From NCBI GenBank assembly GCA_020002185.1, contig CM034531.1:89802288-89866287 (forward strand): a stretch of 64,000 nt of DNA, written 5' to 3'. Position numbers and translations under genes: made by a program. Shown here piece by piece: positions 35,454 through 47,601 of the stretch; the first letter of the stretch is position 1; each line of letters starts with the position of its first letter. Source of the DNA: Paraescarpia echinospica. Lineage: Eukaryota; Annelida; Polychaeta; Sabellida; Siboglinidae. The notes under the pieces are model-generated. The model was not told the origin of the DNA. It saw only the letters and a list, made by a program, of their open reading frames with translations, and searched no databases.

Positions 35454-38400
35454 ATGGTATCTTGGTTTCAGTTAATCTTCGTACTTCTGCTCGCGACAGT
35501 GACCGTCAGGGCAGGAACGAAAGGGAAAGTGGATGGTATTTATTAAAATATTAATTCATACCTTCATGTTGATGTATTATTCGGTCTGTTCGCCGAATGG
35601 TGGGTAATCTTGACGCCAGAACGAAGCTGCCGGCGTTGCAGTATGAAAGTAAATGTAGGGTCAGTGAGAGACAATGTACTAAGCGCTTAATAGCGTAATA
35701 GACGGGCGGCCAAAACGAGAAAAGTGCTCAGAAAAAATTCCCACATGAGGCCCCCGATTTATGTTACTAGTCGCCAATCACGTACTGGTTCTGTACATAG
35801 GTCACTAGTTACACAGTAGGGTGTTTTTTGGTCAAGTATTCGATGTTAGGTTAAATATGGGTTATTCAACCAAATAACAAAACTATTATTAAATAATTAC
35901 ATATCCTTTATATTTAAGATTGAAATTGGTGTGGTGCAACCTGCCAAACATATCATATGTTTCACCCACATGTATCAATGTTTACGATGCGGGAAGCAAA
36001 ATCGCCTCAGCGTGGGGCGAATGCACCCATCGCACCCATCCTACGGGCCTGTTTTTGTGCTACTCCAACAGCAGCTATAGGAGACAGTCCTGCAATTGGA
36101 CCATCATCCCCATGCTACAAATCAATGGAGATATCGAGAATAGCAAGAAATGTTGACCAAACTCCTGTCCACCCCTTGCATATGATGGTTCGAATGTTTG
36201 AATTGCTGCATCTGCCGGCAGCCCAGTGTTCTACCTTGACCTTAAAATGTTCTGAATAGCCGGACCTCACGTCTCATATCTTTCTAAAAAGTCTTTTACG
36301 CTGCATAATTTTCCCTTACCAAAACTCCAATCAGTTTGGTTTGTTTAGAATTTGATTCTTACAACGGCCGGTTTTGACGATCTACTGATATGGATATAGC
36401 AGTAAACGTGTTACTTCACCGAAAAGTAGACGGTAACTCGGACCAGTTGCTCAAAAAAGTTACTGACCATACGGAAATATATATGGTCAGTGATCAAAGG
36501 GTAAATTGGACAAAAAGCATACATGAGGCCTACTGCGTATATTACCAACCTGTTTAATATTTCTATACATGGGTCACTGATTATATAATGAGATTTTAGC
36601 TGCCAATTTGTTTTTTTATTTTTGGTCCAATATGGACATTTTGTCTAATAATTTGCAACATTTGACCAATAAATTATTAAGTAACCATTTTTAACACCAT
36701 ATGACAGGATGTAATATGTGTGTTACATGCCAATCGTATCAGATTGTTTTCACGTGCATTACTGGTTATAAAATTGTGTGTTCACAAGATAACTGTTGCA
36801 TTCTGATATATTTGAAACCGAAACAACACCTTCATTGTTAGAGTGAACAGGTGATTCTCTGACAGCGAGGATCAGTCCATGAAATCTCTGGTGATGATCG
36901 TACTACGGGCAGAACAAAAGTATTCCAACAACAAACGATAGATTCTAAGCTTCAAACGTTGCACCACGCCAAACTGGTCACTGGTGTTTGACCATCCTCT
37001 GACTGTATTCCACCCTGCCAGCACTATATGTGTAGAAGACTGGTTTCCAGAGAATGATGCATTGGTGATTTCCCGTATATCCAAAGATACAAACCAACAT
37101 GTACCATCTTGGTCCAGTTTCATTGAAACTATCAGCACCACTGATCCTCCCGTCACAACGCATTGTATGCGTCAATTTCTCTAGGCGCTGGCAAATGACA
37201 ATGACTACCGTAATAAACATTTTGTTAACATGTATATGTAACCACCTGTGTTATTGTAAGTGCAACACGAGGTGATGTTGTATTTAACACCTTTCAAGAG
37301 CAGTCAGGAATACGGTAAACACTTGCCAAATCTACGTAAAGTCGTATGTGATGGATTTGATGAAAACGAAAGTGCAAACTTAACTGTTCAAGATGTTGTG
37401 TATTTGAATTAGCAAGCAGACACTCGCCTCATAAGTATTACATGCACGTGATGCTGCGGCTAAACCCGTTCAATGGGATATTGGCAGTGCACATAAACAC
37501 ATACATTTTCCTCTTACTGCTTCACTTTATATGCATCAAGTAAGTTGTACTTTGTATGGGGAGTAGTACAGCTCAGCAAAATAAATGTTATCCTCTTCAT
37601 CAATTTATCACCAAACGTTCACAGCAAACAACTTACAATAGTTTCGGGTTCTACTCATCGACAGGTTGTAACTCCAAAACGTCACTGGCCGGATTCAGTT
37701 AGACGAACTATTGGTTTCTATTGGATTCAAACCCTCGTCTACTTGGTAGTTTTGGCAGAGATGACACTACATTGAATACATAAAAGTGTTCTTCTGGTGG
37801 TGGTGTGGTGTCCGATATCCACCCATTCATCAACAAAAGGAGCATAGGAGTTACATTTAGCTCGTTCAAATTTCCAGGCGAAGATAAGGCTAATGGCAGA
37901 TGCAGCAACGCAAACAGCCGTACCATCGGGTTAGCGGGAATTTGTTCAAGACTTCCTGCAATTTAAGATGCCTTCATTGAGGTTGTAACATAAGGATACA
38001 AGTCCAAAAACAGGTGTTCTCCTGTAGTCGGAGTAGTCAAAGGCTGTCCCGTACGTAGGCTGGGGGAGAGTACGACGGGTGCGTACGCACCCAACACCCG
38101 CTGAGGCGATCTTGCTTCCTGTATTGTAAACGTTGAAACATGTCACCAAACATATGACATGTTTGGCAAGTGGCACCACACTGATTTCATTCTGGAATGT
38201 AAAGGATAACTATTTATGTAATCATATTTTGGTTATTTGGTTGGATACACACATTTAACAAAAAATAAAAAACCTGACCGAAAAACTACCTTCTGTAACA
38301 CCAGTGACCTGTATACAGAACCAGTGTATGGTTGGCGACTTGTAACTTAAATAGTAGGTCTCAGGTGAAAAAAACAGCCTTAAATAAATGATCCATAATT

Positions 38401-39020
38401 AACCACAAATGCAAATTGTGTCTTGCCATCGCCTCCTGCTATAACCGATGATATATGTGAACAAAATCTGGAATGGTTGGAAAGTTGTAACCCAATAGTT
38501 ACATCCTGTAAAATAACGGTTAGCATAGTTGCTCAAATACATTTCGGTCACATTTAGCATTCTTCTGGACAAAAATGACCGACATATGGCCAAAAATCCC
38601 AAATCTGACCGGCAAAACTCCCCTTCTGTAACGTGTGACCTATGTGGAGAAATTAGCATAACCAGTAATGTATATAGAGAACATCTAAAATGGTTGGCTG
38701 CTTGTAACAAAAAATGCCCACAAAAGTCACAATTCAACACCTTGGCCGCCCGTCTACAACGTATTTATTCGTTTTATCTTACAATCGTGTTATTCTGTCT
38801 ATGTATTATGCCCTCAAATGATGTCATTTCTGTTATTCATCCAGGCATCACGTACGACAAGGGCTGCATGGACGGATGCAAGAACCTGCATGTGCAATGT
38901 CAAAGGTTTTGCGTTGGGGCGATCAACGACGACTGCGCGGACGTGTGCAGGAAAACCGCCATTCATTGCACGATGTCGTGTATTGACTATGAAGAGGAAA
39001 AACCAAGTACCGAAGTTTGA
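35454..39020 (+). CDS. Secreted eight-cysteine peptide, third and most divergent gene
   Basis: Exon 1 (35454-35535) starts at ATG and encodes a complete signal peptide, MVSWFQLIFVLLLATVTVRA, then GTKGKVD; exon 2 (38845-39020, acceptor TCATCCAG, stop TGA) encodes the mature domain. The junction is phase 1, as in the block genes, giving 85 residues. The cysteine spacing is C-x3-C-x6-C-x3-C-x7-C-x3-C-x6-C-x3-C, identical to the block genes except for the central loop (7 against 12), with an acidic tail ending STEV. Almost no other residue is shared, so the spacing and intron are what is conserved. If a TTTCAG acceptor is used, as in the paralogs, exon 1 could start at 35477 instead. The 3.3-kb intron holds an inverted repeat pair. 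Polyadenylation signal at 39278. Function unknown. Confidence 0.8.
35720..36240. repeat. Inverted repeat arm inside the third peptide-gene intron (left)
   Basis: Its reverse complement matches 37860-38400. Shared stretches include CAACCAAATAAC, TATCCTTTA, GTGTGGTGC, CAAACAT.TCATATGTTT, AAGATCGCCTCAGCG-like and TTGCTGCATCTGCC. Identity by eye is 70-80 percent, so this is old. The pair lies about 1.6 kb apart and its transcript could fold back. A further plus-strand piece of the same family is at 38580-38720. Confidence 0.75.
36241..37859. other. Intron sequence between the repeat arms
   Basis: AT-rich with a more complex patch at 36870-37190 whose minus strand is open for 94 codons (SVVLIVSMKLDQDGTCWFVS and more). 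Not recognised; it may be part of the same repeat family. Confidence 0.4.
37860..38400. repeat. Inverted repeat arm inside the third peptide-gene intron (right)
   Basis: Mirror of 35720-36240, see that entry. The right arm also carries GGTGCGTACGCACCC, a perfect palindrome at about 38078-38092, where the left arm has only a diverged version. Confidence 0.75.
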
Positions 39021-39277
39021 TGGCGTGTACCGGCTATTTATTATAACAAGAGTGCTATTCAAGCTGATAAACGATGCTTTTGTAAGTTGTAATTTGTGAA
39101 ACGTGTTTTAATATTCGGAAATATGATTGCCAATGCGTTTTTCTCATTATTATATTGCTAACAAATTACGTTAACACGAACATTATTATTATTATTTATT
39201 TTCATTGATATTATGTATAACATTATACTGAAATGAGCACTGTTTGTATTAATGGATTAGTTGTAAGATGTACATAA

Positions 39278-39283
39278 AATAAA
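39278..39283 (+). promoter_or_regulatory. Polyadenylation signal of the third peptide gene
   Basis: AATAAA, 258 nt after the stop codon, in AT-rich sequence. Confidence 0.6.
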
Positions 39284-39779
39284 ACGTAACTATGCGTTTA
39301 AACCAACAATGACATTCTCCGTAAATCGATCAATCACCCCAAATGCAAGACCATTTATCATGACTGCGCCTTTTCTCGGCTGTCCCATCACCCGTTCAGT
39401 AGAACGTGTATTTGGTGATTATCAAATATAGTTTTATTAGTACATTAGAATAGGCTTCGGAACACGGTGGCAATTGGGGCTGAGGCTCACCAACATCCTG
39501 GTAAAGCTTAACAAAGACGCCACCTGGCCCCACACTGAGGCTCATCAAAACATTCTATTACATCCTCTTGCCTAAATTCTGGGAGGAGCCGCTAGCGATG
39601 TATCCAGATCCAAAATTGTTTTTATTGAGAACTCTGTTCTTATTTCGTTTGCCAATAATCGTTAAGGGTGGGCTCAAATGTCCCCATGCGTTTAGGATTA
39701 ATTCAAACCAATCCCACCAAGTCATTAATACGTGGTGTGTAACTTGAGATTTTTACAATTCAAAATTCAATTTTTTTTT
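39284..39779. other. No gene seen
   Basis: Intergenic, ordinary composition, no repeats named. Confidence 0.4.
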
Positions 39780-39789
39780 GAACATTTGT

Positions 39790-39893
39790 TTCACACACAT
39801 ACACGCGCACACACACTCACACACGCACACACGCGGGCACTTACGCACGCACGCACGCACACACACTGACACGCATGCACGCACACACTGCAA
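39790..39893. repeat. ACAC/ACGC microsatellite
   Basis: Mixed CA and CG-containing units; abuts the LINE fragment that starts at about 39894. Confidence 0.9.
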
Positions 39894-40295
39894 TTGATTG
39901 CGATGTGTGATGAGAGAACAAAACGAAGAATTGTGGTTGGATCTGGAATGTCGGAAGAGTGTCCGGCTAACAATGGCTTGAAGCAAGGAATTGCTGTTAC
40001 CCGTTTAGTGCTTCTCACGGTGATGGAACTAATCAACAGGAAGATCAACAAGCAAGAAGGATGTTGTAATGTTGATATATGCTAACGATCTGGCCAACAT
40101 AGCAGAGAGCAAACAAAAACTACAAGTTGTGTTGGCGTAACGAAAGGAGGTGCGAAAGAAACATCGATTGAAAATGATCCTGGAGAAGATAAGTGTACTA
40201 TGAGTTGGGCACCAGAGAGAAGAGTTGAAGTCAGGGTAGCTAGAAAAGATATGAAGCTAATAGATGGCTTTGTGTACCTTGGAGGCATGCAAGAA
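39894..40295 (+). mobile_element. RTE-like LINE fragment (RT palm region)
   Basis: Plus-strand frames read EECPANNGLKQG, VMELINRKINKQ, then a frame break, YANDLANIAES (the catalytic YADD has become YAND), KKHRLKMILEKI and GFVYLGGM. This is the palm region of an RTE-type reverse transcriptase with its active site lost. It is probably the same family as the fragments at 6600-7060 and 48200-48780. Confidence 0.8.
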
Positions 40296-40299
40296 AATT

Positions 40300-41081
40300 A
40301 CATCATTTCCCTCTTCACATTAGACGTTTAATTAATAGTGCCACATCGTTACGAATTAATAACTTATTCCGAAAGAGGCCATGCCTAGTAAGATACTTAA
40401 ACAGTTGGATTATATTGAGAGTGGGGAAAATGGAAGAGATCTATGTAGGTGCGAACTAGGGCAACTGCTTCGTGTTTATTCGGTGTGGAGCGTTTCCCCT
40501 ACTTGAGAAAATCCATAACATTCACATCGGTATGTGTTGTGTCCCCTGAACAAATCAGCTTTACTCGTCGTAGTAGTAATAAGTCAACCAGAATGTTCGT
40601 ATTCATAATGAACCAACATACATCATCACAATTGAGTGCAATAACGTTAAGTCACTGTTTCACTGATAAGTATTTGACTTTGACAGTATTGCGCGTTCGT
40701 GGTTCTATGACGCTCAACAGTAGGTCTGGACTAAATTAAACATTATATTGCTGGGAATAGTGGTTATATATAATGTAAATATGTAAATACATACGAAACA
40801 GAATATAAGCGTTTTCAACGAATGAAATCCAGAGTATATATATACATTGTCGCACAAGCAGTGGAAACTCGCACGTTAGGACGTAGACAAATGGTGCTAT
40901 TATATATTACATTATATGCAAGTTCTCTACATCCAGGGATACACAAAGCAATGTTGGCCAGACAGGGCACAGCTGGCATTCCTTACATCGGGGCGGGGGG
41001 GGGGGCTCCTGATTCTCAGAAACCACTGCAGTGTGCTACATAAAGTCAATAATATTAAGTTACATAATACGAGGTGGTCAT
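40300..41081. other. No gene seen
   Basis: Intergenic. A G-run (GGGGCGGGGGGGGGGG-like) at about 40990-41006 is the only marked feature. Confidence 0.45.
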
Positions 41082-41504
41082 TTAGTGAAAGCAATGCACC
41101 ACGAAGTATTCCTTGTTTGTGTAGCACGTGTTTTCGCAAACGTATCTGTCGTTGTCAACCTCCAGGTCATTGTCACACGTCAACATGCAATAGAGGCCAA
41201 ATCTTTTTCGCAGTGATGCATACATTTTTTATAACTTCCATCGTCATTTGAAATAAGTAACAAGGCTGTCACTATCATGTGGTAACTGTATGCTATAATT
41301 GGCAACTAATTTTAATGAATAATAAAAATAAAGCACACTCCCACATTCATCATGCTTCCGAAGACAGGCACGCCCGCCCGTCCACACGCACGCTACTGTG
41401 TGCGAAAGAAATACGTCTTGCTTTGATGAGTAACGTATTGTACCTTTCCCGTTCAACGAGGCCGACCGGACGACAGAGGCGAACGTCGCCACTAAGAGCG
41501 CCAC
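41082..41504 (-). pseudogene. Cysteine-rich peptide gene, block 2 minus-strand copy, broken
   Basis: On the minus strand the signal exon is 41504-41444 (61 nt, VALLVATFASVVRSASLNGK, donor GGTAC) and the mature exon runs to a TAA at 41082-41084. In the mature exon, CEKDLA is followed by a 2-bp insertion relative to the plus-strand genes, which shifts the frame; realigned, the codons for CDND, VCENTCYTNKEY and VVHCFH are recognisable. One cysteine codon (in EYC) is TTC, and the first cysteine and its acceptor are unclear. So it cannot make the peptide. Its partner in block 1 is the exon at 245-305. Confidence 0.75.
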
Positions 41505-41879
41505 CTGAAACAATACACAACTGCCTGGTAATATGACTGACTCCCGCAAGACAAGTCAATAGAAAGTCACAAGAAGACAGCAGGATGACCACAGGAAGGC
41601 AATATGAAGGCAAAAGGACGACAACAAGAAGGCAACTGGAAAATAGCAGGGCGGCAAGAGGAAGACAACATGATGACTACTAAAGAACAACAGAAAGACA
41701 AACGAAAACTACAGGAAGTCAACAGGTATACTACAGGAAGACAATATGAAACATCAGGAATAAAACAGGGGTAACAACATGAAGGCAACAGGAATAAAAA
41801 TATTGGAGAAGAGAAAGACAATTGGAACAACACAACATTACGTCAATAGCAGTAGAGGTGAAAGAAAACAGCAAGATCA

Positions 41880-42765
41880 AACAAATGTAATGGGAAGAAA
41901 ACATGAAGACCGAGGACATTGTAATAGACTTTCGATCAGGTGTACATCATCCCAACCCAGTCAACATCAAAGGGCAAAACATTGAAATTGTTCAATCATG
42001 CAAATATGTTGGTACTACAATCGATGACAAACTAAGGCGGGATGATAATACAATGACACTATACAAAATGGCCAGCAAAGTATGCACTTCATGAGAAAAC
42101 TCAATGCAGTGCACGTTGACAGAAATATCCTGTCTCTGTTTCCCAATTCATCTGTGAAAAGTGTTATGACTTTTGGGCTTATTTGCTGGTGGGGAAATCT
42201 CTCATTCAAAAACAGAGGGAAACTAAATAAGCTATATACCACTTCTTGCAAGATCGTTGGATGTTGTACAGCAATTGTACAAGTCGAGAACCCTGGAAAT
42301 GGCAAAAAAAAGTTTATCTGACCCCACCCACTTCTTACACGACCAGTATGACCTTCTCCCCTCTGGAAGGAGGGGGGCGGGGACAGAAACCCAACTGTAA
42401 GAAATCATTCATTCCATCTTCTATCAAGTTCCTGAACCAGTCATAGATACATGACATCATTCATCAATTTTATCACTGTGTTTTAATATTGCCATATTGT
42501 TCGAGCGTATTTACTGTTTTAATGTGTTTAATTTATTTACTGTTGCTGGCACGTCATGATGGAATGATTTTCATGGTTCATGATTGTACTATTATATATT
42601 TACAACACTCAGTATTACTAATTAGCAACTGTTTACTTATTTGATTCTATTTATTCTATAAAATCATACTGAAGTGTGATTTAAATACTATGTTTAATTT
42701 TGTTCCCTCCTCAGTGCAAAATGTATTTCCTTTTTGTGGACAAATAAAGTTATTATTATTATTAA
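41880..42765 (+). mobile_element. L2-like LINE 3' end, block 2 copy
   Basis: Same fragment as 700-2028 but with an additional N-terminal piece (TEDIVIDFRSG) and a frame break near 42080, then FMRKLNAVHVDRN, WWGN. Ends in the same AATAAAGTTATTATTATTATT tail. About 440 bp shorter than copy 1 through internal deletion. Confidence 0.75.
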
Positions 42766-42779
42766 GACAACAGGAACAC

Positions 42780-44334
42780 TGTAGCATTTCTGCTATTTCT
42801 GGATGTTTAATCTACTTTCCTGAGGTTTAATTTTATAAATGAGGAAGGTCAAGCCAGTAGATAGACATATTGTTAACCAACCGTCTTAGTTGCGTAATTA
42901 CATCAACTCGGTTGCAGATGCGCTCAGTGAAGCGTGGTATTCTGTTGCTAGTGTTTCTAGGCAAGCAGGTGGTTTCACTGTAATCGTAGAGAGGGTGTTC
43001 CACAATGCCTAGTTTGAATTGTATATTACATTAGCCAATAGAAATGATGGAAACCTGTCATATGATGTGTAATTAGGTCTGCTTATATAAACGTTTGTTG
43101 TACGCATTATGCCATCTGGGCGCTGGCGAAGGACTGGGACAGATCCAGGGTTGAACGAGACAGGTTGCCCTGCTGCCAAGAGGATGGCAAGGAAAGTCGT
43201 AAAGCGTGGTGGGAATCGTTAACGTGGGTTACGTTCCCAAGCTTGTGTGTGTGTAATATTCAGTGTCCAGAGTGACTATTCGATCGAACTTCGAAGAAAC
43301 ATGCAACCAGCAGTACTTTGAGACAACGTTCCGGTCGGCCCCAACGTATTTGCGTCGATGAACGATAATCGCGACGCGCTCACCCAGCTTGGGCCATCCT
43401 CGAACAGCCGTCTCACAGCGACATCGTCAGAAAGCTTGACCGAATGCGACTCGCAGCGGCCGGCGGTAAACGTATACTGCCAGGCGTCGTCATTCGCGCA
43501 AACCCGTTCATCCGACTTCTCGATCGTTTGCGACAAAACAAGACCTCTCGTTCGAATTCGTAGCGGCCGGCGGTAAGCGTCTACTGCCCGGCTTCGTCTT
43601 TCAGTTGAACGTATTCAACTGACTTCGCAATCGTTTGCGACCGTGCGATCACTGAACGGACGCGACTCGAGAATTCGCGGCGTACGACGGCAATCGTCAA
43701 GTGCCCGGCATCATCACTCGAGATACACCATTCTATTGTTGTTCTGAGCTCGGCGTGTTGACTTCAACAAACGTTCGTATATATTCGAGATGGGACTAGC
43801 CCAGTATAAATGTCTATTTTCTGATTGAACGTATCTATTATTTACTGTATTATGATTAGTAGTTATCTGTGGGTTTTGAAGTGAGGTATTATTACCCATG
43901 AAGTATTCACATATATATATAAATATATGTGTGTGTTGTAACATTTTACTGTAATGAGAGTCCGCGAGGACTAGCTTATACTGTGTATTTATATTATGGG
44001 AGTTATTCTTAGATAACACTTGGCGCCTAGTGTATGGTCGTATAGCGGTATAATCCACCTTAGAAAGGAAGTGGAATTTGATAATCGAAAGATTCAGTGT
44101 TATTGTTTATTATGTTCTATTAAGATTTGGTTACGGGATTTCTTTATTTTGTTTATTTTGTTAATTGAGATATTTACCAAAAGGAAGATATCTTGTAATA
44201 AAGTATTACATTTTCCTCGTTCTTTGTTGCTTGTTCACGATAACCATTCTTTCTCATATGCGTTGACCTTGATATATAAGAACCCTACTAGACTGAGCCA
44301 TCTAGTGTACGGAGACCTCGCTAATCCGTGACAA
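42780..44334. mobile_element. Solo LTR, 1,555 bp, with 5-bp target duplication
   Basis: Starts TGTAGCATTTC and ends CCGTGACA, so it has TG...CA termini. It is flanked by AACAC on both sides (42775-42779 and 44335-44339). Block 1 has the uninterrupted site with one AACAC (2044-2048), which proves the element arrived after the block duplicated. No coding sequence or second LTR is seen. An AATAAAG near 44196 fits an R-region polyadenylation signal. The family cannot be assigned from the LTR alone; it does not obviously match the Gypsy pol at 59084. Confidence 0.85.
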
Positions 44335-45014
44335 ACACAATACGAAGGCAACAGCAAGACAGTCGTAGGACAATTGTAAGACAAGTGCAAGACAACGCAA
44401 GACAACACAAGACAACGCAAGACAAGAGCTACACAACGCAAGACAACAGCTAGACAACCGAAGTCAATAACAATATAACTTAGAGGAAAACAATAGGAAA
44501 ACACGAAGACAAGAGCCGCCCCGCAGTTGTACAAAGACATGCACACAACGTTCCTGTCTTGCAGTTCGTATTGATATAACCACTCGGGATCTAAGCGTTT
44601 GTAATAAAGTCATTTTGTTGCCCATCAGCTTAAGATCTGGTCATCCATTTGTAGATTAATAATTTATGTTATTGGCTGGTGATTTATATAGTCGAAAATT
44701 TGGAATACAACAAAGGCAGCCTTTCGTTTCGAAACTACAATATTTTCTGATTATTGTTTTTTACTCTTTTTTTTCATTGAACGACATTTTGCAATCTGCT
44801 TATATATACTGACAGAATTACTATATACTATGCGCTAAATTCAGGTCTGGTGACTTAAAGCTTTTGGCATAAAAAGTATGAATCGAGCAACAACAGTTTA
44901 ACAACATATAAAATAATTATATAATTTACCAACATGTATCGAATTCTCAACTTTTTTTCTACTCAAGACAATGATATTGTGCAACATCACGATACTTCAA
45001 TTTTCCTCTTCATC

Positions 45015-45180
45015 AACGTCTTCTAAGTAAGATTAGCAGGTGACTTCAGCGATGCTTGGCTAGTTTCTGACACATTCATCCAGGCAGCTGGTTATATACT
45101 CTTTCTTTCGGATGTTTTCATTTACAAAGTCTCCCACGATTTTATTTAGAAATAGAGCACCACGTGCCAAGTAGCTGACC
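45015..45180 (-). other. Conserved 165-bp element, minus copy in block 2
   Basis: Counterpart of 2700-2862, reading GDFVNENIRKKEY and SCLDECVRN then a stop on the minus strand. It sits upstream of the minus-strand pseudogene at 41082-41504. Confidence 0.45.
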
Positions 45181-46557
45181 GGGCCATCATGACTGCTTGC
45201 TAACCGCAGGTCAACTCAACCTGACCGAAGGTCGTAGAACGGATGTGTGGGTGACATCTACGCAACCAACTCTTTGGAGTATAGTCTTATTTACATTGAC
45301 CAGGCTAGAATTGTTGTGACATGAATGTAGAAGAAACGTTCACTGTTCCATGTGGCCTGTCCTACGCAACAATAAAACACTTCAGACAAAAGAAAATGAT
45401 GTGTCTCGACAAACACAGTATATTGACTGAGTCGAGAGTTTTCGAATGTAGCGTATTGGCGAGTTGCGTACATCAAATGAAATGAAGATCCTCTCTATGT
45501 TCGGGTAATACACAAATCAAGCCATGCTGACTCGATACACGTTCGTAGAAGTGTCTCTTGACAACGGTTGCCTGTTGATGGTACACTAATGTCGACGGCA
45601 TATCCCATGAAATAAAATGCATACTTGTGCAATAATCCAGAAATCAGGAGGCATACGTGCCGCTGAACATGGGCGCTCATCCCGCGTGGATAGTACACAC
45701 CGTAGACCATAACATGCACTCGACGAGCGTCATTGCCAACGTCTGGTTACATACTGGCAAAACTGTGCACGCATTTAAATGCAATAAAAAGTTATTTATT
45801 ATTATTGATATCATTGTCATTATTGCTGATATTATTGTTATTGCTGATATCTGACGGGCTTTTGTCTGGCGTTTAGCATATTTTCTATAAAAAGTAGTGC
45901 TTCAAATTGATGTATATTGATTTTTATTGCCATTTAAGTATGTAATAATATCGCTTACTTACATTTATGCCGTCCAACATGCTTATACAAATGTTGTAGT
46001 ATTTATTGTATATTTATCGCATTTTATTTTTATATTGTATGTAAAATTACAGTTGTTGTGAGGAAAATTATTTTGTTGTGACGATAGGAATCGGTTATTG
46101 AACTATGCTTTGGTCCAAATGAGCCGATTCAAACAAAATACACAAAGGTTGACTTAAGAGCTACAGTAATTGATCAGGTCGAATAACACAACTATCTTGT
46201 TAATTATTTTTTGGACGTTCTGAACGTCACCTTGTTTTATCGATATAATATACACAACAAGATACACTAAGGCGATCTGTTACAATTTTGAGCTGTGACT
46301 ACGTAAATATGAACACTGCATTATAATGACAACACTAATCCTAAGTAAACTGTCAGAATAATACTCATTTTAATAATATTTCATCAGTATTATTATCACG
46401 ATAATCAACACTATGCAAGGTATTGAAGCTATGTTGAAACTTTCAGCTGTGATTTTTTAACATGTGAAAATAGCATAAGAAAATGAACAATACACATTGT
46501 CAAACAACAGCAGAACATAACCAAGATAAATCATTACAATCAAGGTGCATGACCAAT
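45181..46557. other. Non-coding part of block 2
   Basis: Matches 2863-3760 and then 4560-4960 of copy 1. ATT-rich microsatellite at about 45780-45850. No gene. Confidence 0.5.
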
Positions 46558-46792
46558 GTATGAGTGTGTGTGTGCGTGTTTGCGCGTGTGAGTGCGTGTG
46601 TGCGTGTGTGCGTGTGTGCGGGTGCGCGTGTGTGCGTGTGTGCGTGTGTGCGTGTGTGCGTGTGTGCGTACGTGCGTGTGTGTGTGCATGTGTGTGTGCG
46701 TGTGTGTGCGTGTGCGTGTATGCGTGTGTGTGTGTGCGTGCGTGTGTGCATGCGTGCGTGCGTGCGTGTGTGCGTGTGTGCGTGTGTGCAAT
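46558..46792. repeat. GTGC/GTGT microsatellite
   Basis: Counterpart of 4970-5335; six overlapping frames are translations of the repeat. Confidence 0.95.
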
Positions 46793-47323
46793 AAGGTCGG
46801 TAATAAGCCCCTTTGCGTTTCCAGAGGATCTTCTGAGTTACTCTGCAATTATGTTCTTATGTGTAATAACTTTCTGTCTGTGTAACCAAATAAACTGATT
46901 AATTAATCCATAACTATTTATTATTCATTTCAACCGTCACCAGATTAATGTATTTTAATTTTCTGGGGATTCTGTATCATATAACGTTAAACATTAAAGC
47001 ATTAGTTCATTTCATATTGCATTCAAACCAGATGCCCGTGAGTATGTTGTCTTTAAAACGTAATAATGCAAATAAACTATTGGCTTACTGAGAAACACCG
47101 AGGAGGGAATCTTCAGCAGGTTTTTCGGGGTTACGTGAGCCATAGCATATAGCGATTAGGCTTGATGGTGATGTTCAGGTAATTTGATGTACGTTGATTA
47201 CAAACAAACGACGCAAGAAGTAAACATACCTTGTTTGTCTGATAGCTTTATGATTGGAGTGTTATCATTGCACAGCCAATTTGACCCCCATTAATTCTGT
47301 ACTTCAAAAAAGTGTCAGCTCAA

Positions 47324-47331
47324 TGACGTCA
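47324..47331. promoter_or_regulatory. CRE palindrome upstream of the block 2 peptide gene
   Basis: TGACGTCA, the full CREB/ATF site, lies about 70-270 bp before the candidate leader exon. Block 1 has TGACATGA at the matching place. A second perfect TGACGTCA is at 48843-48850, 18 bp before the block 2 signal exon, and is also absent in block 1. Function is inferred. Confidence 0.4.
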
Positions 47332-47394
47332 TCAAAGCATGAGTTCTAAGAATAGTGTTTATGTATCATCAGTCAAGCTTTCCCTTCCGGTCCA

Positions 47395-47601
47395 ATCACA
47401 CCAGCACTCTACTTAAACATACCAACAGCGTGGGATACTTTGTAAATGAAAATATCTGGCAGAAAGGGTATTTAACCAGCTGTGTGTACCAATGTGTCAG
47501 AACCGATTCAAGCACCGCTGAAGTTGTATCAGAACCTAGCGAATATCGCTTAAGTCACCTGCTAATCTTAGAAGACGCTGACGAAGAGAAAGACAATCAG
47601 G
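47395..47601 (+). other. Candidate leader exon of the block 2 peptide gene
   Basis: Counterpart of 5985-6198. It is open throughout (YFVNENIWQKGYLTSC, then VVSEPSEYRLSHLL, then EDADEEKDNQ) and ends at AATCAG|GTAGGG. If spliced to the TTTCAG acceptor at 48868 the reading frame stays open in phase 0, but the signal peptide would then be internal, so a UTR role or an unrelated element is more likely. Confidence 0.4.
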
